A DNA stretch of 64,000 nucleotides from Fistulifera solaris (taxonomy: Eukaryota; Bacillariophyta; Bacillariophyceae; Naviculales; Stauroneidaceae): assembly GCA_030295235.1 (NCBI GenBank), contig AP026127.1, positions 1,118,501 to 1,182,500 of the forward strand, written 5' to 3'. This document shows positions 12,453 through 23,331 of the stretch, piece after piece. Made by a program: the position numbers and the translations under genes. The stretch's first letter is position 1. The number at the start of each line of letters is the position of its first letter. The notes beneath the pieces are model-generated. The model did not search any database. It was not told where the DNA came from and saw nothing but the letters and a program-made list of their open reading frames with translations.

Positions 12453-12953
12453 ACATATTTAAACGAACCTAATTTATAATAATACATTACTTTTATACAA
12501 GTAAAGCTTTATGGCGTTTTACGGAAATTCAAAAAATTTATGCAATGATGGATCTTACTGATGCTTCAGTCGCGTGACATTTCAAAAAGTAATGGATCCA
12601 TTTTGCATGTCTCCATCAATACATGGTCATCAACTCTTTGTTGAGCATCTGTAAATGTTTATTTGATATTGAATCATTCTCTAGCAGCATATTTTTTAAA
12701 ACCGAAAAGCGCTCGAATCGTAACCTTAGGTTTAGTGTGCGCCAAAGTGTAGACGACTTTTTCCGAGACTGGATTTTCCATGCGTCACGAGTGTTGCAAC
12801 AAGTCCAATAACATAAACAAGCGCAATCACGTTTGGATTTTTTTATGATCGATGCTCGGCTATAAGTAATCGAAAATTTTGATAGCTCATAAAAGTATCT
12901 TTGCATCTGCCTATTAGTCGTTTCGATTTGTCGCTGCGGCGCTTTAGAATAGA
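12453..12953. other. Intergenic region, nothing recognised
   Basis: This is AT-rich sequence between the secreted protein gene and PPWD1. It presumably holds the terminator of the first and the promoter of the second. No motif stands out. Confidence 0.5.
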
Positions 12954-14900
12954 ATGGAACAACCAAACAAACGCAAAACGATGACAACGTCCTCGAGCCG
13001 TCCGGAAAGCGTCGTCGTCGACTGGAAAACATTCCGACATCTCATCATTATCACGTCTCCTGGATGCACGCCAACGTCGTGACACATATTGTTTGCAGTG
13101 TCAAACATGGATACATTATTACCGCCAGTCACGACGGAGTGGTCAAGTTCTGGAAACGATTGCCCGTCGATCATCGCTGCCTCGAATTTGTCAAGTCCTT
13201 TACGGCCCACGCCGGTCCGATTCGTGCTCTCTGTATCGATGCAGCAGGAGATCAAGTGGCTTCTGTCGGGAGTGACAAAATGATTAAATTTTATGATGTG
13301 AGTTCGTTTGATGTCTCGTGGTATTTTCCGACCGGACTCGATTTGGGCACATCGGCCTGTTGGATCGATCGCGATCGAGTGGCGTGTGCCTCAGCGTCAG
13401 ATGGTGTCATTTATATCATTACGACTACAGAACAAGAAGTTCAAAAGGTGAAATTGCACGGAGATAATTTGGTGACGTGCTTGTTGTACAATCCGCGATT
13501 TCAAACGGTCATGTCGACCGATCAAAAGGTATTATTGAATTTTGGGATGCATCGCACAGCAAACTAGGGGACCCTCTCTCCATACATCGCCACGGAATAT
13601 CGTACGAGTCGAAGTTCAGTGACACAGATCTTTATACATTGATGAAAAGAAAACGTTCGTCATTGCCGGAGCATCACAGGGAACTGTTTATGCTCTCTTT
13701 TGTGCCGACTCCAAGATACGACTGTTCGATCACGAAACAGGGAAGATTTTAGTAACCTTTGACGAACGATCGAAAGTATACGATGCGCAATACTCTCAGT
13801 ATGATTTAGATGCCATGGATTATGGACGTAGAGCCGCTACGGAGCGAGAAATTCAGCAAGAGTCGACCGTATACAATGCTGGCTTTAACAACGAGGCGTC
13901 GTCACTACCGTTACGAATATCTTTGCAGTTCGATTCCACTGGGCAATATTTACTAGTACCGACGATGATGGGTATCAAGTGTATGGATTGGCAGCGTCGC
14001 AAACTCGTTGCTGTAATAGGAAAGATCGACGCGAGTCAGTTGCGTTTTCTGTCCATTTGCCTAGCACCAGGCAACGCAAATTTTGATCGACAACTGTTGT
14101 TAGCGAGAGGTGAAGGGTCGAATCAAGCCATATCCGAGGAGAAAGAAGCGGGAGAAAAGCTAGGAGACGCTCTTCTGCTCACGACAGCCTACAACCAACG
14201 CCGCGTTTATGTTTTCAGTCATGTCGACCCCGTCAGTGACAATTCGACAGACCAAGACGAAACCATTCAGCAACGAGACGTGTGGAACGAGATGCCAGTG
14301 GGAGATGACGCTCTTTATCATCACGGTGGCGGTAAAAGCAAACAACAGGATGCCTCGCAAAGCGTGTCACGGGCCGTCATTCGTACGACACTTGGCGATA
14401 TTCATATCGAACTATTCTCGAAACAAGTGCCTAAAACGATTGAAAACTTCGTCGGTCATGCCAGATCCGGATACTATGACAATGTTATTTTCCATCGTGT
14501 CATTAAGGGTAAGTGCATCTTGTTGTCTACTTTGCCATGTTCCTCCTTCCTCATTTTTGTTCAACAATTGTGCAAAGGCTTCATGCTTCAGACGGGTGAC
14601 CCACTAGGCGATGGAACTGGTGGAGAAAGCATTTGGGGCGGCGAGTTCGAAGATGAGTTTGTTCCTGGCTTAAGACACGATAGACCTTTCACTGTATCGA
14701 TGGCAAATGCTGGACCGAATACAAACGGCAGTCAGTTTTTCATAACCACCGTCCCGTGTCCCTGGCTGGATAACAAGCATACAGTATTTGGTCGAGTAGT
14801 AAAGGGGATGGATGTGTGCACGGCAATTGAGAATGTGAAAACGGATGACTTGGACAAACCATTTGAAGAGATTTCTATACAGAATATCGATTTGGATTAG
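12954..14900 (+). CDS. PPWD1: PPWD1 homologue: WD40 repeats plus cyclophilin-type peptidyl-prolyl isomerase
   Basis: This is a nuclear cyclophilin found with the spliceosome. WD40 repeats fill the N-terminal two thirds ([48 protein letters not shown]). The C-terminal cyclophilin domain has [19 protein letters not shown], the catalytic Arg in [30 protein letters not shown] and [12 protein letters not shown]. An intron at 14509-14577 (69 bp, GTAAGT...AAAG) interrupts [10 protein letters not shown]; it is a multiple of three and stop-free. Three missing bases restore the N-terminal frame: the A run at about 13008 (KRRRRLEN), the G pair at about 13528 (KGIIEFWD) and the A run at about 13652 ([11 protein letters not shown]). 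Start is the ATG at 12954. Confidence 0.9.
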
Positions 14901-15003
14901 TCTTGGCTGACACTTGGATCACGAAGGGCGATCGAGTTAAATGATGGCCCTAAGAGAAATGAAGGCATCGCATGTCTTTGATAAAATTGTTAAGATTATT
15001 AGC

Positions 15004-16190
15004 TTATCTGCCTGGGATATCAATATTAGCGGTTACAGGCAGGGTTGTAAGAAGAACAGCCATGTCTTCATCATCAAAATCATCATCGCTGAAGTCGTCG
15101 TCATCTTCCTCGTCGTCGTCATCACTGTAGTCATCGTCGTCTTCACTGTATTCCTCGTCCTCTTCCGAGCCGCTCTCTCCGTCATCATCCTTCTGCTCAG
15201 AAGCAAGGTACTTCGCTTCTTCTGGGGTCAAACGCCCAGCTGCCACCATCTTCGCGAGATCCAAAGTCAAAGCATTTTTCGGATCTGGAATCGTAGTTTC
15301 GGTCGTTGTCTCCACTGTCAGATCTTTAGCCGCCTCCGTTGCCCCTTCTTGCACAGGCCAGAAATCATCCTTATGCTCATCCAAAAATTAATCCAGTCGC
15401 CCCAATGTTCTTTGCGTACATAGTTCAAAGGTGCATCTCCGCGAGCGTCAATCATGTGAAGCATCCGTGCATCCGCTTTGATCACAACTTGGGCTACATC
15501 CAAGGCAGGTTCTGGTGCCCAGCACGCATCGTGCAATGGCGTTCGACCGTAGTCATCGCACACTTGCAAAGTCGCCCCATGCTCCAATAAGGATTCTAAC
15601 ATTTCTTTACGACTGCGACGACAAACTGTGTGTACTATCGACTCCTTGTAATCATTGCAAGCATTTGGCGAAATGCCGCTTTCTACAATCTGTTTGAAAT
15701 TGTCAACATCGTTCTTTCGCACAAGACCGATGAGATAGACATCGTAGCTTGCCTTTTGCAACGGCGACGGAGTTTTCGAGTACGAGGTTTTCAACGCTTC
15801 GATTTTCTCAGCAGAATATCCACGACTTCTTAACAATGCGTCAAGGTATTGTTGAGGAGGGAGGCTTTTATCGGGCTGCATAATGGCACCAATGTGAGAG
15901 ATAATGATTGTAAATTAGATGACATACGCATACAAGATCACTCACCCCTTTCTCGGCCTTGCGTTTCTCTGCTTTCTTCTCCTGAGACGCTTTAGGGCTT
16001 CCTTCTGCTTTTGAAGTGTCCTTCTTTTGCCTCGGCTTTCGCTGCAAAAACCAGTTTTTCTTGAAGACTCGACTTCCGACATTTTCCGGAGGGGGCTTGT
16101 GAACCTCTTTGCCGCGGTTCGAAGCTAAGAACACTGCTTGCAGCGTAAAGGAATTCTAGACTGGCGTGAAACAGGAGCGTTGTCAGCCAT
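15004..16190 (-). CDS. Ankyrin-repeat protein of diatom type, one intron
   Basis: Exon 1 (ATG at 16190) is Lys-rich (KKNWFLQRKPRQKK, KAEKRKAEKG). A GT-AG intron at 15945-15876 (70 bp) leads to PDKSLPPQQYLDALLRSRGY, an opening shared by many diatom ankyrin proteins. About three ankyrin repeats follow (SIVHTVCRRSRKEMLESLLE, GRTPLHDACWAPEPALDVAQ, GDAPLNYVRKEHWGDWINF). A helical segment and a very acidic C-terminus (runs of Asp/Glu, about 15060-15180) complete it. One missing T near 15390 and one break near 16130 are needed. The family's function is not known to me; ankyrins bind protein partners. The acidic tail suggests contact with basic proteins, which is inference. Confidence 0.75.
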
Positions 16191-16494
16191 TTTGTTTTCC
16201 TTTCCTTGTTAGGTGTGAAGATTCTTCAATAGAAAGCTTGTGATGATGTGATGGAAGACGACAAAAGGTTTTGTTGTGGTTGTCGACCTGTCGACCTGTC
16301 GACCTGCTCCGTATTATTCTTCCTGTTTCTCCGTTTTTGTACACGTGGTCACCGGTCATAAAGTTCCACGTTCAATTTTCTGACAAGACTACTCTTTAGA
16401 TATAGTCCTAAAAATGACCTTCAAGAAGTCATCGCCAGTGCTGATAGTTAATACTACGACGGCCTCAGAATACGGTACTGCTTTTCGGTGTTTT

Positions 16495-17298
<804 letters not shown>

Positions 17299-17321
17299 CA
17301 CACACACACACACACACCCGT

Positions 17322-17407
<86 letters not shown>
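17299..17407. repeat. (CA)n microsatellite with one CCCGTTTT interruption
   Basis: This is a short CA run, then CCCGTTTT, then about 82 bp of CA ending at CGGGACCAGCG. The interruption copies the spacer's right end, which suggests slippage or unequal exchange. Confidence 0.95.
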
Positions 17408-17409
<2 letters not shown>

Positions 17410-17428
17410 GACCAGCGTTACGTTACGT

Positions 17429-17710
<282 letters not shown>

Positions 17711-17793
17711 TACTTACACTCAACAACTATCACCATCATCCATTATATGTTATGGAAACTAAAGCTCACGATGACACAACAACATGGAATTCC

Positions 17794-19030
17794 TCGTGTT
17801 GCTGTTAAGTACCCTCAGACGGCATATGCAGGTTTTAGCAAATCACTCCAAATGGAGTGGCAATACTTGCAGCGAGTTGTACCGGAAAGTACACAGTATT
17901 TCAGCTCCACTAGAAAAAAGCAATTCGAGAGGACTTCTTACCAGCTCTTTTGGGTGAGAAAGGTCCAGTCTCGGAAGAGCTTCGTCTGATTACGACACTG
18001 GCGACTAAAGCGGCGGGAATCGCAATTTATGACCCTTGTCGACGGGCGTCACCCAACTATGAAGCATCGGTCCAAATTACACAGCCCCTCACATTGAGCC
18101 TTGAAAACAATACTGTATTAAATATACCGGATTACCAATCAACTGCTGCAGGGGAAAGGGCAGCAGCAAAAGTGTCCCGCTTTCACGCTGATCTTAAGAT
18201 TTTTGAAGAGATTTGCGAAAATCTGAAAGATAATGAGGATGAGAAGCGTCGTCTGAAAAGAACAAAGGAAACTGGAATATGGCTCTCAGTGTTTCCGACA
18301 CTTAATGGTACCGACCTCTCGGGATGAATTCAGAGATAATATTCGGATCCGACTTGGGCTTGCACCGAAAGGAACCGAGATAGAATGTGATGGATGTGGT
18401 AAACCTTGGTCGCTTGCCCATTCACAAATTTGTTCCAAAGGAGGCCTGGTTACAATGCGGCATGACGATCTGAAAGAGGAATTTATGTCTCTTTGCAAGC
18501 AAGCTGCCGTCCCAGTAAAGTCTACGGTGAACCAATCATTAACTCAAACCGTAACAATGCTGAAACAAACGCGCGTGAAACAGAGGACATGACTGAACTC
18601 CGAGGAGATGTTGCCGTGCATGGATTCTGGAACATCAACAAAACCACAATTTTTGACGTCCGGTGTGTGACCTAGATGCCACGTCGTATATTAAGAAAGA
18701 CCCACAAAAGGCATTTGCTCAGATGATAAAAACAAAAACGACAAAATATGATAACGCTTGCAAGCTTCGACGAATGGACTTCACGCCCTTGATCTTTTCG
18801 GGTTGATGGACTGTTGAGTAAACCAGCTGTTGAAGCGTCCCGCAGGCTTGCTCGTATACTGTCGGGTAAAATGGGGACGATCTTATTCGGATACATGCGG
18901 CTACGTCCGTTCTCGTTTGAGCATTTCGCTTGCTCGATCTGCGAGTATGCTCATACGAGCTCCCCCGACAAAGAGGAACTGTTCGTGCTCCTCCGACTTG
19001 GGAAGATGGACGGGCTTGGTCCTGTACTAG
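17794..19030 (+). mobile_element. Non-LTR retrotransposon fragment: post-RT region with zinc motif and endonuclease-like tail
   Basis: Frames broken by several indels give, in order, segments typical of the C-terminal part of RT proteins of algal and animal retroelements. These are VAVKYPQTAYAGFSKSLQ, WLSVFPTLNGTDLS, EFRDNIRIRLGLAPKG, a zinc-like CDGCGKPWSLAHSQICSKGG followed by RHDD, GDVAVHGFW with TIFDVRCVTD, RRMDFTPLIFSVDGLLSK, and CGYVRSRLSISLARSASM. The RT catalytic domain is absent, so the copy is 5'-truncated and non-functional. The Cys/His motif plus a downstream D...D region is what restriction-like-endonuclease non-LTR elements show; that assignment is inference. The fragment is flanked by an 85-bp direct repeat (17708-17793 and 19075-19160). 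Confidence 0.72.
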
Positions 19031-19074
19031 GCTTCACACAACAACATGATGTCGACAAACTACTCCAAAAGGAG

Positions 19075-19266
19075 CATACTTACAATCAACAACTATCACC
19101 ATCATTCATTATATGTTATGGAAACAAAAGCTAACAATGACACAACAACATGGAAATCCTACACGGGATTTATCTATTGACTCATGACCATCCTCTAGCT
19201 CGTTTCTCACTCATGCGCATCGGTACCCAGTCTTTAAGTAAAATTAATCGTTACATAGTCACACCC

Positions 19267-19353
<87 letters not shown>
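19075..19353. repeat. Right flank of composite repeat: direct repeat, spacer copy C and (CA)n
   Basis: 19075-19160 repeats 17708-17793 (CATACTTACA..TCAACAACTATC through ACAACAACATGGAA). Spacer copy C then runs to 19270 and an 83-bp CA run to 19353. The sequence after it (GGACACAGCGCGCTATTATAA) also follows the first CA stub at 16659, so both edges of the composite share one flank. Confidence 0.9.
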
Positions 19354-19356
<3 letters not shown>

Positions 19357-19507
19357 CACAGCGCGCTATTATAAATAGATAGTGAGAAAATTGGTGCGAC
19401 GAAAGCACGTTATGGCTTCGGTTGAAGTTTTGTCCTGCCAAATTGTTTTGTCGCCGCTTTTCTCGCGTTGAACATTTATAATCATTATAACGCGATTCGG
19501 CAGCCTG

Positions 19508-20490
19508 ATGCATACAATGAATAGCAACAACAATACAAAAGACGTGGCATCCATGTCGGCTGCACGCAACCCTTCCAAAACGGCTCCAGCGGTGACACAG
19601 CGCGACGGATTTGATCTCATTCCGACGACACCCATCGTCTGGGATGTTAGCGTCGACCGAAATCCAACCACAGGAAAAGTTTGGAGTGATATTACGTACT
19701 CCAAATCCACACAAGATGCTGCAGCTCGTATTGCTTTTAACAGGGCTTCCAAGTTACACGCGTTTCGTCCTACTACGATACGGGAAATTCAACACGCTCT
19801 CGAAGATGCCACCGAAGATCCAGCAATCGCCGTGATTGTCATTACGAGCAATACCAACGATCAGGAATACACACCCGCTTTCTGTGCTGGAGGTGACCAG
19901 ACGGTCCGTTCCGATGGTGGAGGATATCAAGACGGCACCGAAACGCTCCCAAAATTGCGCGTCCTCGATTTGCAAGTACAAATGCGTCGCTGTCCCAAGC
20001 CCATCATGGCCGTTGTACGTGGGTATGCTGTAGGGGTGGACACATCCTGCACATGCTCTGTGATCTGACTCTAGCATCTACAGAGACAGCCGTTTTTGGA
20101 CAGACGGGTCCCCGCATGGGCAGTTTTGATGCTGGCTACGGCAGCGTACATGCCGCCGATTTAGTGGGACAAAAGCGAGCACGCGAACTCTGGTTCTTAT
20201 GTCGATACTATAATGCCGAACAGGCACAAGCGATGGGTTTGATAAATGCACATTATCCCGACGTTGAATTAGATGGACGCACCGCACAGTGGGTTCGAAG
20301 AATGGTTATGAATTCACCAACCGCATTGGCGTGCTGTAAGGCGGCATTGAATGCTGGACAAGACGGAGCAGCGGGTATCGCCCAGATGGGAGGAGAGCTC
20401 ACGCGGCTGTTTTATTTGAGTAAAGAGTCTCAGGAAGGACGACAAGCGTTCTTAGAGAAGCGTGCACCGCAATTTCGCAGTAAATTATGA
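19508..20490 (+). CDS. menB: 1,4-dihydroxy-2-naphthoyl-CoA synthase (MenB), crotonase family, C-terminal SKL
   Basis: This enzyme closes the second ring in phylloquinone/menaquinone synthesis from O-succinylbenzoyl-CoA. After a poorly conserved N-terminus of about 50 residues, family motifs appear: WSDITYSKS, NRASKLHAFRPTTIREI, PAFCAGGDQTVRSDGGG, GGHILHMLCDLTLA and FGQTGPRMGSFDAGYGS, then CRYYNAEQAQAMGLIN and SPTALACCKAALNAGQDG. One missing G near 20033 (GTAGGGG for GTAGGGGG) restores GYAVGGGHILHMLC; otherwise the frame is intact. The protein ends RSKL-stop, a perfect peroxisomal PTS1. Plant MenB is also peroxisomal (via PTS2), so a peroxisomal step is plausible in this alga. The start at 19508 sits just right of the CA repeat. 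Confidence 0.92.
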
Positions 20491-21060
20491 GGTCGATAGA
20501 AACTGATTTGGCCGTCTCTATTGACGTAAGTGTGCGCCGATTGCTGAAGATTGAAAGGAAAGGTGAACCAGCTTGTTAATTTTGAGACTAATACTTGTTC
20601 CATGGCAAAAACAGGGAAATCCACCCTTGTTGTTTAGAGCCGGTTAAACTTTGTGCGTCTCTCCTTGTCATGTACCTTTTCAACTCCAAACCACTGTTTT
20701 GTCAAGCAAATATGATAAGTCGATCCTCTCGTTGCCGTCTAAGAACCTAACTGTTATAGGATTTAGGCTTGACATGTTTGCGGAAAATAGAACGGCTATC
20801 ACTATAAGAATCTTTAAGCAGTACCGCAGCGATATTATTCTACCTTGATTCAATTAGTGTACCTGGTATGCTCAACTATAAAACGTAGCAAAACTGTAAT
20901 TGAGTCATGAACCAGTATTTTTTCGAGCCACTGTTTGTACCTAACCTTCATCCTCTCTGCTAATGTATTGGTTTATCTTACAGTCTTATTATATTTGACA
21001 GAATTTTTATACAGGATTCGACTCGTAACATCGCTAAACGTTGTAAATCCTTGTCTTCAG
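20491..21060. other. Intergenic region, nothing recognised
   Basis: This is AT-rich sequence between the MenB stop and the 234-bp tandem array. No open frame with family resemblance and no repeat was seen. Confidence 0.5.
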
Positions 21061-22815
21061 TCTAGGCTGGTGTAAACCAACACTCCGTTTGATAGTGAAA
21101 ATTCAAGGTGTCGATCCTCGGATTTTCGACGTGAACATAAAAGAAACTCTTAACAAGTAGTTCAGACTCATCATTGTTGCGACTTTGATTACCCGTTATT
21201 ATAATTTTATTCGCAGTTGAATGAAAAGGAACAAATGCGAGAGACGTAAAACGGAACCCTTTGTTGTTCGGTTCATGACTACTGTACAATCCAGTCTTGG
21301 CTGGTGTAAACCAACACTCCGTTTCATAGTGGAAATTCATGGTGTCGATCCTCGGATTTTCGACGTGAAAATAAAAGAAACTCTTAACAAAAATTTCAGA
21401 ATCATCATTGTTGCGACTTTGATTACCCGTTATTATAATTTTATTCGCAGTTGAATGACAATGAACGGATGCGAGAGACGCAAAACGGAACCCTTTGTTG
21501 TTCGGTTCATGACTACTGTACAATCCAGTCTTGGCTGGTGTAAACCAACACTCCGTTTCATAGTGGAAATTCAAGGTGTCGATCCTCGGATTTTCGACGT
21601 GAAAATAAAAGAAACTCTTTAACAAGTAGTTCAGACTCATCATTGTTGCGACTTTGATTACCCGTAATTTTAATTTTATTCGCAGTTGAATGACAATGAA
21701 CGGATGCGAGAGACGCAAAACGGAACCCTTTGTTGTTCGGTTCATGACTACTGTACAATCCAGTCTTGGCTGGTGTAAACCAACACTCCGTTTCATAGTG
21801 GAAATTCAAGGTGTCGATCCTCGGATTTTCGACGTGAAAATAAAAGAAACTCTTAACAAGTAGTTCAGACTCATCATTGTTGCGACTTTGATTACCCGTT
21901 ATTATAATTTTATTCGCAGTTGAATGACAATGAACGGATGCGAGAGACGCAAAACGGAACCCTTTGTTGTTCGGTTCATGACTACTGTACAATCCAGTCT
22001 TGGCTGGTGTAAACCAACACTCCGTTTCATAGTGGAAATTCAAGGTGTCGATCCTCGGATTTTCGACGTGAAAATAAAAGAAACTCTTAACAAGTAGTTC
22101 AGAATCATCATTGTTGCGACTTTGATTACCCGTAATTTTAATTTTATTCGCAGTTGAATGAAAAGGAACAAATGCGAGAGACGTAAAACGGAACCCTTTG
22201 TTGTTCGGTTCATGACTACTGTACAATCCAGTCTTGGCTGGTGTAAACCAACACTCCGTTTCATAGTGGAAATTCATGGTGTCGATCCTCGGATTTTCGA
22301 CGTGAAAATAAAAGAAACTCTTAACAAAAATTTCAGAATCATCATTGTAAATATCAGAATTATCATTGTTGCGACTTTGATTACCCGTTATTATAATTTT
22401 ATTCGCAGTTGAATGACAATGAACGGATGCGAGAGACGCAAAACGGAACCCTTTGTTGTTCGGTTCATAACTACTGTACAATCCAGTCTTGGCTGGTGTA
22501 AACCAACACTCCGTTTCATAGTGGAAATTCATGGTGTCGATCCTCGGATTTTCGACGTGAAAATAAAAGAAATTCTTAACAAGTAGTTCAGACTCATCAT
22601 TGTTGCGACTTTGATTACCCGTAATTTTAATTTGATTCGCATTTGAATGAAAATGAACGGATGCGAGAGACGCAAAACGGAACCCTTTGTTGTTCGGTTC
22701 ATGACTACTGTACAATCCAGTCTTGGCTGGTGTAAACCAACACTTCGTTTCATAGTGGAAATTCAAGGTGTCGATCCTCGGATTTTCGACGTGAAAATAA
22801 AAGAAACTATTTCAA
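21061..22815. repeat. Tandem array of a 234-bp unit, about 7.5 copies, open on the minus strand
   Basis: The marker GGCTGGTGTAAACC recurs at 21065, 21299, 21533, 21768, 22002, 22236, 22491 and 22725. Spacings are 234 bp except 235 (one extra T at about 21620) and 255 (a 21-bp insertion at about 22350). Because 234 and 21 are multiples of three, the minus strand stays open as a 78-residue repeat (ETECWFTPAKTGLYSSHEPN ... FFYFHVENPRIDT) in two frames, 21062-21796 and 21558-22766, which the single extra T separates. I see no start, signal peptide or known domain. It may be a coding tandem-repeat protein or simply a stop-free satellite. Confidence 0.93.
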
Positions 22816-23331
22816 CACGACTGCATTGGAGTCACGAACCTCTACTTCTTATTTTTCGTTCAGGTCCCCGGTATCTAGCTTACAATGTGCCACGCGCTCT
22901 TGCTTTGGCTACGCACCATTCTCACCGTTTGTGGCTGTGGAAAAGATCTTAATTTTGTGAATGGAGTGGCTTACCTGGTAAGCTGAAGGTTACGATTGCT
23001 GCTCAGCCGTTCGAGTCACGGTATTGCGCCACGTCCCGCTGTCTGCCTTACCGGTACCGTTGACGCTAATTATTTTTTAAAGTGGGCTCGGCGTGCGTGC
23101 GCCTCCCGCCAAAGAGTGCTCGCGATCTCCGCGCTCCAACATCTTTTGCCCCTTTCATTCATGTCATTTTGTTTCGGCTGGTTCCCTCCCAAAACTGAAG
23201 AGTCCAGAGTGTTTATTCTCTCATTACTCCGCTAACCACCGAGTAATCAGTCTCCCTAGCGTCGCAATCTTTGCAAGCGACCGAACGAGACACGCCGACT
23301 TGCTAAGGAACGAGTGCATCATTCATACATC
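22816..23331. other. Region upstream of CAF-1 gene; putative promoter and 5' UTR
   Basis: No gene is supported. It is more GC-rich than the array to its left. The GCGTGCGTGCGCC stretch near 23092 and CT-rich runs before the ATG at 23332 are the only features seen. Confidence 0.4.
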
